NCBI RefSeq assembly: GCF_016595465.1
Contig: NZ_JAENIK010000013.1
Span: 372,001-436,000, forward strand
Origin: Luteolibacter yonseiensis
Lineage (GTDB): Bacteria > Verrucomicrobiota > Verrucomicrobiia > Verrucomicrobiales > Akkermansiaceae
Reading direction: 5' to 3'
Length of the DNA: 64,000 nt
Part shown: piece by piece, positions 16,790-24,722 of the stretch
Layout: each line of letters begins with the position of its first letter
Numbering within the stretch: the first letter of the stretch is position 1
Program-made: the position numbers and the translations under genes
The notes under the pieces: generated by a model
The model's input: only the letters and a program-made list of their open reading frames with translations
What the model was told of the DNA's origin: nothing
Databases searched by the model: none

Positions 16790-19700
16790 ATGTGGATCGT
16801 CCTCTTCGCACTTCGTTACAAGTACACCATCGGGGTGCTGGCCATTTTGATCCTGCTCTTCGGCATCATGTCCGGGAAGCGGATGTCCACCGACATCCTT
16901 CCCCGCGTCGATAGCCCGGAAATCACTCTCGTCTGGAACTACAACGGCCTGAACGCGGCGGAAATGGCGTCGAAGATCACGTCCTTCTCCGAGATCGCCA
17001 CGCTGAACAACGTGGACGACCTGCAGGAAGTCCGCTCGGAGACCTCGAACGGCATCGGTCTCGTGAAACTGCGTTTCCAGCCCTACGTGAACATCAACAC
17101 CGCGATGTCGCAGGTCACCGGCGTTTCCCAGACCATCCTGCGCCGGATGCCCACCGGCACCACGCCGCCGCTTGTCATCCGCACCAGCCCGTCCAGCGTG
17201 CCTATCGTCCAGCTCGTCATGTCCTCGGACACCATGACCAGCGGCCAGCTCTTCGACTACTCGCGCCTCGCCCTCCGGGCCCAGCTCCAGAGCGTGCCGG
17301 GCATGCGGATCTCCCTGCCCTACGGTGGGGCGGCCCGCCAGATCATGGTGGACCTCGACCCGGACGCGCTGAACGCCTACGGGCTTTCCGCGGCGGAAAT
17401 CACCGCCGCCGTAAGCCGCCAGAACCTCACCCTGCCCTCCGGCAGCCTGCGCGAGGGAGGCCGCGAGCTTCCGATTGAAATCAACGCCAGCCCGGAAACC
17501 ATCCAGGCGTTCCTCGATCTCCCGCTGCGCTCGGTGGAGGGGAAAATGATCCTGCTGCGGGACGTGGCGAACGTCCGCGACGGCGAGGCCGTCAGCACGA
17601 ACATCGCCCGTCTGAACGGCCAGAATGCCGTCATGATCTCCATCCTCAAGCTCGGCAGCGCGTCCACCGTGGACATCATCGACGGCATCATGGAGCGCCT
17701 CCCGGAGATCAGGGCCTCCGCGCCTCCGGGCATGAAGATCGAGCCGATCTTCGACCAATCGATCTTCGTCCGCGCGGCGGTGAAGGGCGTGGAGCATGAG
17801 ATCCTGCTCGTCGGCGGACTCGTCGCTTGTGTGGTCCTGCTTTTCCTCGGTTCATGGCGCTCCACGCTCATCGTGCTCACCTCCATCCCGCTCGCGCTTC
17901 TGTGTTCCATCTTCGGACTCAGCCTCATGGGAGCCACCTTCAACCTCATGACGCTCGGCGGACTGGCGCTTGCGATCGGCATCCTGGTGGACAACTCGCT
18001 GGTAGAGATCGAGAACATCAAGCGCCAGATCGCCCTCGGCAAGGACGTGCGCACCGCCATCATCGACGGAGCGCGGGAGGTGGCTTTCCCGGAGTTCGTT
18101 TCCACCATTTCCATCTGCATCGTCTTCCTGCCCATCTTCCTGCTGAGCGGCACTTCCTCCTACGTCTTCCGTCCGCTCGCGCTGGCGGTGGTGTTCGCGA
18201 TGATCGCCAGCTATCTGCTGGCCCGCACACTGGTGCCCACGCTCGCCTCCATCATCCTGCCTGCGGAACTCCGCGCGGAGAAAAAGCGGGCGGGCCGCAA
18301 ACCCGGCGGACTCTTCCGCATCCACCACGCCATCGAGCACGGCGTGGACCGCCTCGCGGAAACCCAGGGCCGCATCCTCGGCTTCCTGCTCCGGCACAAG
18401 TGGATCGCCATCATCCCCGTGCTCGTGGCCGCCGCCATCGGTGGATTTTCCGCGCTGAACTCCGGCCGCGAATTTTTCCCGAAAACCGACGCCGGCCTCA
18501 TCCGCCTCTTTGTCCGCACGCCCAGCGGCATCCGCATCGAGGACACCGCCCAGGTCATGGCGGACATCCAGCGCGAGGTGCGCGGCCTCATTCCCAAGGA
18601 GGAGTTGCAGTTCGTTGTGGAAAATATCGGCACCCCCAGCTCCGTGAACCAGGCATGGGTGGAGACCACGGCCATCAGTTCCGCGGATGGTGAGATCCTC
18701 GTGCAGCTCGCGGATGAACACGGCCCCAGCGAGGGCTACGTGGAAAAAATCCGCACCATGCTCGCGGAAAAATTCCCCACCGTGCAGTTCTTTTTCCGCC
18801 CGGCGGACGCCACCAGCCAAACCCTCGCCTCCGGTGCGCCCACCACCTTCGAGGTGCGCCTCATGGGACGCGATGTCCCGGGCAACCTCGCCCTCGCCCG
18901 TGAGCTGAAGGAACGTTTCGCCAAGGTCCCCGGCGCGGTGGACGTCACCCTGCGCGAGGTGCTCGACCAGCCCGGCTACGCCCTGCGCATCGACCGGGCC
19001 CGCGCCGCCAGCTTCGGCATCAACGCCCAGGACGCGGCGAACGCCCTGCTCGCCGCGCTCGGCAGCGGCGGCTCCGTCGCGCCGAACTTCTGGTCGGATC
19101 CCGCCACCGGAGCGGCCTACGACGTCCAGGTCCTCGCCCCGCCCGCCAGCCTCAAGGCGGTGGAACAACTGCTCAATCTCCCCATCCGTCCCTCCACAGG
19201 CGGCAGCGCGGCGGTTCCCCTGCGGTCGTTCGCCACCGTCGTGGAAAAACGCTCGCCCGCCAGCGTCAGCCGCACTTCGCTGCAGCCGACCTTCACCGTC
19301 GTCGCGAACGCCTCGGGCCGCGACCTCGGCAGCATCACCGCCGATCTCGAAAACATCCTCACCGACCTGCGGAAAAAGCTCAAGCCCGCGAACATCATCG
19401 AGCTCACCGGCCAGGCCGCGCTCATGGAGACCGCCTACGGCGAACTCATCGGCGGGCTCGGCCTCGCCGCTTTTCTCGTCCTGCTGGTCATGGTCGTGAA
19501 CTTCCAGTCCTGGACGCTGCCTTTCGTCGCCATCGCCGGACTCCCCGTCTCCATTTCAGGCGCTCTCTTCGGACTCTGGATCACCGGCACCCCGCTCAGC
19601 GTGCCCGCGCTGATGGGCATCATCATGGTCGTCGGCGTCTCCACCGCGAACAGCGTGCTCGTCAGCAGCTTCGCCCGCGACCGCGTGGACCAGGGGGAAA

Positions 19701-20005
19701 CCCCACACGACGCCGCCATCGAGGCCGCCACCACCCGCCTCCGCCCCGTCATGATGACCGCGCTGGCCATGATCCTCGGCGTCATCCCCATGGCACTCGG
19801 CCACGCGGAAGGCGGCGAGCAGAACGCCCCGCTCGGCCGCGCCGTCATCGGCGGACTGCTCTTCGGCACCTTCGCCTCGCTTTTCCTCGTCCCTGTCGCC
19901 TTCGCCGCCGTCCGTGGCTACACCGCCCGCCGCGAACTCCGCAAAAAGGAGGAAGATGCCGATGCTCCGGAAGCGTCGGAAACCTCCACCAGCCCCGTCA
20001 TTTGA
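16790..20005 (+). CDS. RND-family efflux pump, inner-membrane permease
   Basis: The 1071-residue length, N-terminal membrane helix, two large periplasmic loops and two blocks of membrane helices match AcrB-type RND pumps, which export compounds in exchange for protons. The helix-4 segment reads LAIGILVDNSLVEIENIKRQ, so the usual DD pair of drug pumps is DN. The C-terminal block includes MGIIMVVGVSTANSVLV and RLRPVMMTALAMILGVIPMALG. It is followed 8 bases later by its adaptor gene. No outer-membrane channel gene follows; the NodT-type gene at 55 kb belongs to another cluster. The substrate is unknown. Confidence 0.92.
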   Translation: MWIVLFALRYKYTIGVLAILILLFGIMSGKRMSTDILPRVDSPEITLVWNYNGLNAAEMASKITSFSEIATLNNVDDLQEVRSETSNGIGLVKLRFQPYVNINTAMSQVTGVSQTILRRMPTGTTPPLVIRTSPSSVPIVQLVMSSDTMTSGQLFDYSRLALRAQLQSVPGMRISLPYGGAARQIMVDLDPDALNAYGLSAAEITAAVSRQNLTLPSGSLREGGRELPIEINASPETIQAFLDLPLRSVEGKMILLRDVANVRDGEAVSTNIARLNGQNAVMISILKLGSASTVDIIDGIMERLPEIRASAPPGMKIEPIFDQSIFVRAAVKGVEHEILLVGGLVACVVLLFLGSWRSTLIVLTSIPLALLCSIFGLSLMGATFNLMTLGGLALAIGILVDNSLVEIENIKRQIALGKDVRTAIIDGAREVAFPEFVSTISICIVFLPIFLLSGTSSYVFRPLALAVVFAMIASYLLARTLVPTLASIILPAELRAEKKRAGRKPGGLFRIHHAIEHGVDRLAETQGRILGFLLRHKWIAIIPVLVAAAIGGFSALNSGREFFPKTDAGLIRLFVRTPSGIRIEDTAQVMADIQREVRGLIPKEELQFVVENIGTPSSVNQAWVETTAISSADGEILVQLADEHGPSEGYVEKIRTMLAEKFPTVQFFFRPADATSQTLASGAPTTFEVRLMGRDVPGNLALARELKERFAKVPGAVDVTLREVLDQPGYALRIDRARAASFGINAQDAANALLAALGSGGSVAPNFWSDPATGAAYDVQVLAPPASLKAVEQLLNLPIRPSTGGSAAVPLRSFATVVEKRSPASVSRTSLQPTFTVVANASGRDLGSITADLENILTDLRKKLKPANIIELTGQAALMETAYGELIGGLGLAAFLVLLVMVVNFQSWTLPFVAIAGLPVSISGALFGLWITGTPLSVPALMGIIMVVGVSTANSVLVSSFARDRVDQGETPHDAAIEAATTRLRPVMMTALAMILGVIPMALGHAEGGEQNAPLGRAVIGGLLFGTFASLFLVPVAFAAVRGYTARRELRKKEEDADAPEASETSTSPVI

Positions 20006-20013
20006 AAATTTCC

Positions 20014-21090
20014 ATGAATTCTCCCATCGTCTCCCGCGCTCTCCTGACCCTGCTTGCCGCCACCTCGCCGCTCGCCGCCCAGGACAAGGCGGACATCCCG
20101 ACCGTCCGCACCGTGCAACCCGCCGCCAGCGTCGGTGCCGTCGCCTATGAAATCCCCGGCCGCACCGAACCCATCGAGCAGGCCACCCTCTTCACCCGCG
20201 CCACCGGCATCGTCAGCGAGCGGAAGTATGACATCGGCGACCGCGTGAAGACCGGCGACGTCCTCGCCATCATCTCCGCGCCCGAGATCGACCGTGAGGT
20301 GGAAGCCGCCCGCGCCTCCGTCGAGCAGGCCCTCGCCCGCGCCGACAACGCCCGCCAGAACGCGGACCGCACCACCAATCTCCTGAAATCCCGCGCCGTC
20401 TCGCTCGAGGAATCCGAACAGCGCACCTCCTCCGCCAATGAAACCGACGCGGCCCTGCGCCTCGCCCGTGCCGAACTCGCACGCGCCGAGGAAATGCAGA
20501 AATTCTCCAACGTCACCGCCCCCTTCGACGGCACCATCACCGCCCGGAACTTCGATCGCGGAGACCGCATGCGTGGAGATTCCTCCACCGCGGAGGGCTG
20601 GCTCTACCGTCTTTCCCGGTTGAACTCGCTGCGTTTCATCATCAGCGCCACCCCGGATCTCGCCCTACGCCTTAAGGACGACAGCACCGCGAACGTCCGC
20701 TTCAACGAGCTTCCCGGCCAGAATTTCAGCGGGAAATTCCACCGCTCCAGCCGCAGCTTTGACACCGCCTCCGGCACCATGCGCGTCGAGCTGCTCATCG
20801 ACAACAAGGCCCTCACCCTCCCCGCCGGCCTCACCGGCACCGCGGCCTTCCAACTCCCACCCGCCCCGGACACCTACGTCCTGCCGAACAACACCCTCAT
20901 CCTCCGCCTCGGCAAATCCCTCGTCGCCACGGTGAAGGACGGCAAGGTCCATTATGTCGAGGTCCTACCCGGAAGAAACTTCGGCCCGACCGTTGAAATG
21001 ACCTCCGCCGCCCTCACGCCCGACACCGCCGTCATCGTCAACCCGAACGCCCTGCTTAAGGAAGGCGACACCGTGCAGACGGCGAAATGA
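20014..21090 (+). CDS. RND efflux pump periplasmic adaptor (membrane fusion protein)
   Basis: The 358-residue product has a signal peptide (about residues 1-22, ending LAAQ), a biotinyl-lipoyl half (ATGIVSERKYDIGDRVKTGDVLA), a helical hairpin with many Ala/Arg/Glu residues (about 85-150), the second lipoyl half (FSNVTAPFDGTITARNFDRGD) and a beta-barrel region. It would bridge the pump encoded just upstream to an outer-membrane channel. ATG at 20014 was chosen over a TTG at 20002 that overlaps the pump stop. The gene is convergent with the secreted-protein gene at 21130. Confidence 0.9.
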   Translation: MNSPIVSRALLTLLAATSPLAAQDKADIPTVRTVQPAASVGAVAYEIPGRTEPIEQATLFTRATGIVSERKYDIGDRVKTGDVLAIISAPEIDREVEAARASVEQALARADNARQNADRTTNLLKSRAVSLEESEQRTSSANETDAALRLARAELARAEEMQKFSNVTAPFDGTITARNFDRGDRMRGDSSTAEGWLYRLSRLNSLRFIISATPDLALRLKDDSTANVRFNELPGQNFSGKFHRSSRSFDTASGTMRVELLIDNKALTLPAGLTGTAAFQLPPAPDTYVLPNNTLILRLGKSLVATVKDGKVHYVEVLPGRNFGPTVEMTSAALTPDTAVIVNPNALLKEGDTVQTAK

Positions 21091-21129
21091 GGGGGATCGA
21101 CGAATGGCACCTGCCCAAGCGTGCTTTCG

Positions 21130-21945
21130 TCAGCGTCCGCCATCCCCGGCCTCCTTCAACTTCGCCTCGGTCGCTGGCTGGCCGACACCGCCCTTTCCGT
21201 CCGGCGTGAGAATGATGCTGCCGCTGTCCGAATAATGGAGAAGCCCTTCCGGCAAGGCACCGTAGTAGTAATGGCAGAACACCGAGTTCCCCTCGATTTT
21301 CTCGATCGTGAAATCAACCCGTGGCAGGAAACCGGAAGGGCCCATCCACTGGAACATCCCGCCCACCTGATAGGTTACCACCTCGCGGGCCTTCGCTTGA
21401 TCGGAATCCTTCGTCAAGGCCACTTTCACCTCCTGACCGGAGACTTCGATGTCGGCGATGAGCGTCCTGGCGAGCTCCGCCACATCCTTGTGCCTTTGGT
21501 CCCTGCCTTGGAGCCGGATTTGATAGGAAGTCTTCTCATCAATTGAGCCACCGGGCCTCGCCGTCACCAGCACTCTCCCATCCTTACAGCCCCAAAAAAT
21601 CATACCAACTCCCGACAGGCTGTCCTGCACTCCGGGCCCGAGCAAGGACACGATCTCCCGGAACGTCATCCCTTCCTTGATCTGGTCGAAACTCTGGATG
21701 TCCTTGTCACGATCCGCAGGGCGAAGCCCCCAAGGTTTGGATATGTAGGCCAGCACGCCATTGAGATGAACGGGCTTCGGCTTTCCAAACCCCTCCCCTG
21801 GCGGTGCCATTTCTGAGAGAGACTTCAAAAGGCCCTCGACGCCCGGTGAAGTGTCGGGCTCGGGAAAGCTCACAACGACCCCGGCCCGCAAGGTCTGCGG
21901 ACAGAGAAAAACAAGAGCGGCAAGGCATGTTTTGAAAACCGTCAT
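21130..21945 (-). CDS. Secreted protein of unknown function with BamE-like motif
   Basis: The 271-residue product has a signal peptide (residues 1-21, ending LRAG). A central stretch, FDQIKEGMTFREIVSLLGPG, resembles the SmpA/BamE-type element in which a short helix follows an IKxGMT turn. The remainder has alternating strands without catalytic motifs I recognise. It is monocistronic and probably periplasmic. BamE-like folds bind protein partners, but no target is indicated by the neighbours. Confidence 0.65.
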   Translation of the reverse strand: MTVFKTCLAALVFLCPQTLRAGVVVSFPEPDTSPGVEGLLKSLSEMAPPGEGFGKPKPVHLNGVLAYISKPWGLRPADRDKDIQSFDQIKEGMTFREIVSLLGPGVQDSLSGVGMIFWGCKDGRVLVTARPGGSIDEKTSYQIRLQGRDQRHKDVAELARTLIADIEVSGQEVKVALTKDSDQAKAREVVTYQVGGMFQWMGPSGFLPRVDFTIEKIEGNSVFCHYYYGALPEGLLHYSDSGSIILTPDGKGGVGQPATEAKLKEAGDGGR

Positions 21946-22158
21946 CGTCGGATTTTAATCATGGAATGCGCCGCTCCTGTGTAAATTCCGTGTCAATTCT
22001 TCCTAGCGTCAGTATCTGGAACAAGATCCGTATCCCTTTTCTTCACGAACCGACGGACATCAACGTCCACACAAAAAATCCGCCATCGCGGAACACCGGT
22101 TCATCCGTGCGGGTGCCCCCGGGAACTCGCGTGGAATAAGTTCCGCGCTCTGTTTTTT

Positions 22159-22548
22159 TCACACCGACTCGATCACCAGATTCCCATACGGGGTGGCGTC
22201 TCCCGTGCGGATCAGACCGATCGCATCCGGTACGCGCTTCTTGAATTCCACGTGCGCCTCGCGGGTCAGCGGGATCCCGCCAAAGGATTTCGCGAAGCGG
22301 TCCACCGTCTCCGGCGTGTTCGTGATGAGGAATTCCTCAGCCTGCCAGATGCGACCGATCTTGAAAACCGGTGTCAGCAGGTCGAGCACGTCCAACACCG
22401 TGGGGATACCCTTCGTCAGGGAGATGTCCACCGTCTCGATCTCCGGCCAGTAGGGAAACGCCCAGTCCGCGATGACCAGCGTGTTGGTGTGGCGGACGCG
22501 GGCGATCAGTTCGAGCACATGCGGATTGAGAATGCCTGTCTGGAGCAT
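22159..22548 (-). CDS. RbsD/FucU family sugar mutarotase
   Basis: Proteins of this family interconvert anomers of ribose or fucose. The 129-residue product has the family's N-terminal LNPHVLELIARVRHTNTLVIAD segment with the catalytic-region His, then WPEIETVDISLTKGIPTVLDVL, and ends with the signature RTGDATPYGNLVIESV. No ribose or fucose transporter or kinase gene is adjacent, so its pathway is unclear. It is divergent from the agmatine deiminase gene across about 150 bases. Confidence 0.88.
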   Translation of the reverse strand: MLQTGILNPHVLELIARVRHTNTLVIADWAFPYWPEIETVDISLTKGIPTVLDVLDLLTPVFKIGRIWQAEEFLITNTPETVDRFAKSFGGIPLTREAHVEFKKRVPDAIGLIRTGDATPYGNLVIESV

Positions 22549-22696
22549 GGCGCGATTCTCATTTATCCCGAACGACCGTCAATCACACGAATGGGGCAGC
22601 ATGGGAAAAAGAGGAAGCCACGGAAGTCGCGGTTCATTTTTTCCTTTTGAAGATGAATGCTGGAAAAATGTCCCCGGGCCCGCTCATCTTCCGCAC

Positions 22697-23743
22697 ATGA
22701 ACGCCGCAGCCGCTGGATTTTCAATGCCCCCCGAATGGTCACCGCAGGAAGCGGTCTGGCTCTCATGGCCCGTGGAGGACCCGCGTCACTGGGGTGGGGC
22801 CAAGCGGGAGATGATCTGGTCCAAGTTCGCGGAGATCGCCGCCGGCATCTCCCGGTTCGAGGAGGTCCGCATCAATGCCCCGGGCAAGGACCACGCCGCC
22901 ATCACCGCCATCTGCAACTCCGCCAAGGCAGTGCCCGAGCGTGTGCGCCTCTTCGACCACCCGCACAACGACGTCTGGTGCCGCGACCACGGGCCGATCT
23001 TCGTCAAGCACCGCGACACCGGCGAGGTGGCGGTGACGGATTGGGAATTCAACGCATGGGGTGGAAAATTCCCGCCATGGGACGCGGACAACGCCATTCC
23101 CGGAAAAATCGCCGCCTCCCTTGGCAAACGCCTTTTCCTAGGCGGCATGATCCTGGAGGGCGGAGCCATCGAGATCAATGGCGCGGGCCAGCTTCTCACC
23201 ACCGAGGCCGTGCTGCTCAACCCGAACCGCAACGCGCTCCTCAGCCGTGAGGAGATCGAACAGCGCCTGCGCGACGGCCTCGGCGTTTCGGAAATCCTCT
23301 GGCTCAAGCAAGGCATCGAGGGCGACGACACGGACGGCCACATCGACGATCTCGCGCGTTTCGTCGATCCCACCACCGTCCTCGCCTGCGTCGACCGGGA
23401 CTCCGCCTCGCCGAACCAGAAGATCCTCGCCGACAACCTCAGCAGCCTGCGATCCTTCCTCGGACCGAACGAACGCCCCTTCGAAGTGGTGGAGATCCCT
23501 CTCCCGGAAGCCTGCGAGGTCCCCGGCTGGAGACTTCCCGTGCTGCCCGCCTCCTACGTGAACTTCCTTATCGTGAACGGCGGCGTGCTCGTCCCGACCT
23601 TCCGCCAGGGAAAAAACGACGACCGCGCCCTCGGCATGATCCGCGAACTATTCCCCGGACGCGAGGTGGTCGGCATCGACTGCCTCGAACTCGTCGAGGA
23701 AGGCGGCACCCTGCACTGCATCTCCCAGCAACAACCGGCTTGA
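22697..23743 (+). CDS. aguA: Agmatine deiminase / peptidyl-arginine deiminase family
   Basis: Agmatine deiminase converts agmatine to N-carbamoylputrescine and ammonia on the way to putrescine. The 348-residue product shows the guanidino-group-modifying pattern: DVWCRDHGPIFV, LEGGAIEING, EGDDTDGHIDDLARFV and the catalytic cysteine near position 341 in GGTLHCISQQQ. ATG at 22697 was chosen because the conserved MPPEWSPQEAVWLSWP begins a few residues later; the upstream open frame is not conserved in character. No N-carbamoylputrescine amidase gene is next to it. Confidence 0.9.
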   Translation: MNAAAAGFSMPPEWSPQEAVWLSWPVEDPRHWGGAKREMIWSKFAEIAAGISRFEEVRINAPGKDHAAITAICNSAKAVPERVRLFDHPHNDVWCRDHGPIFVKHRDTGEVAVTDWEFNAWGGKFPPWDADNAIPGKIAASLGKRLFLGGMILEGGAIEINGAGQLLTTEAVLLNPNRNALLSREEIEQRLRDGLGVSEILWLKQGIEGDDTDGHIDDLARFVDPTTVLACVDRDSASPNQKILADNLSSLRSFLGPNERPFEVVEIPLPEACEVPGWRLPVLPASYVNFLIVNGGVLVPTFRQGKNDDRALGMIRELFPGREVVGIDCLELVEEGGTLHCISQQQPA

Positions 23744-24059
23744 TTTCCGCATTCATGCGCCACATCGGCGCTTCATTGCTCTTGCCGCCATCGCAACCGG
23801 GGCCGCCGTAGTCCGACCGTCCGTGGCTCCACACCGGTTGCGCAGTCACTTTGTATATTGAGATCTGTATCATTCACCAGATCTCTTCATCCGTGTGTAT
23901 CCGCGTCCATCCGTGGTTCCAATTCACAAAGAAAAGGAACGTCGAGATATGAAAAGCGCTCAAAACGCCGCCACCGGTTGCAGCAAAAAGAATGGGACGA
24001 CAAGGTCCCGGCTCTTACGGTGATTTGATGATTATCACACACGTTCCCCATGAAATCAC
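23744..24059. other. Intergenic region between agmatine deiminase and kdpE
   Basis: These 316 bases hold no gene I can support. They contain the imperfect CATCCGTG repeat listed separately (23884-23920). No clear intrinsic terminator with a T-tract was seen for either convergent gene. Confidence 0.5.
23884..23920 (-). repeat. Imperfect triple repeat of the CGGATG type
   Basis: The plus strand reads CATCCGTG-TGTATCCGCG-TCCATCCGTGG, three spaced variants of ATCCGYG about 10 bases apart. Short intergenic strings of this style (minus-strand form CCACGGATG...CGGATG) are commonly scattered in such genomes, in my recollection. It is too short and irregular for a CRISPR array. A weaker relative may lie at about 27677-27717. 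Confidence 0.4.
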
Positions 24060-24722
24060 CTACACCGGTTCCAGCAACCGATACCCGATACCCGCCTCGT
24101 TCTGGATCACCAGCTTGCTCCCCAGTTTTTTCCGCAGATGGTTCGCGTAGACGCGCAGGTAGTGCGTCTGGCCATCGCCCTGCTGGCCCCAGACCTCGCG
24201 CAGGAGCTGCCGCTGCGTGACGATCTTGCCCGCGTGTTTGGCCAGCGCGCGCAGGAAGGCATATTCGGTGGGCGACATTTTCAACGACTCGCCCGAGAGA
24301 AAAACCTCGTGACGGTCCAGGTGCATCGTCAGCGGGCCGACAACGATCTCCGGCGAATCCCCGCCGTGGTGCCGCCGCTGGATGACCGCCAGCCGGGCGA
24401 CCAGTTCCGCCGTCGAAAACGGCTTGGTGACGTAGTCGTCCGCGCCATTTTCCAACGCCGCGACCTTCACATCTTCCTGGTCCCGCACCGAAAGAATCAG
24501 CACCGGGACCGCGCTCCACTCGCGCAGGTTTTTCAGAACCTCCAGACCGTCCATGTCCGGCAGGCCGAGATCCAGCAGCACGACATCCGGCCGGTGGAAC
24601 GCCGCCTCCTGCAGACCGAGCCGCCCGTTTTCAGCCTCTCGCACCACGTAGCCGCGCGATTCCAGAGCGAGTCTCAGCAAGCGCCGGATCTGGATTTCGT
24701 CGTCAATGATCAGCGCGGTCAT
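24060..24722 (-). CDS. kdpE: KdpE response regulator
   Basis: KdpE is the OmpR-type DNA-binding partner of KdpD and activates kdp transcription under potassium limitation or salt stress. The 220-residue product has a receiver domain with acidic pocket IIDDE (residues 5-9), phospho-acceptor Asp51 in VVLLDLGLPDMDG, and the Lys in DDYVTKPFS. A winged-helix domain follows (MSPTEYAFLRALAKHAGKIVTQRQLLREVWG, given here in part). ATG at 24722 overlaps the kdpD stop by 4 bases. Two promoter copies elsewhere in the cluster look like its targets. Confidence 0.95.
   Translation of the reverse strand: MTALIIDDEIQIRRLLRLALESRGYVVREAENGRLGLQEAAFHRPDVVLLDLGLPDMDGLEVLKNLREWSAVPVLILSVRDQEDVKVAALENGADDYVTKPFSTAELVARLAVIQRRHHGGDSPEIVVGPLTMHLDRHEVFLSGESLKMSPTEYAFLRALAKHAGKIVTQRQLLREVWGQQGDGQTHYLRVYANHLRKKLGSKLVIQNEAGIGYRLLEPV

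Noticed and set aside
23884..23920. Possible CRISPR-like short repeats
   Set aside because: Units are only 7-8 bases, spaced 10 bases, with variation in each unit and no cas gene nearby.
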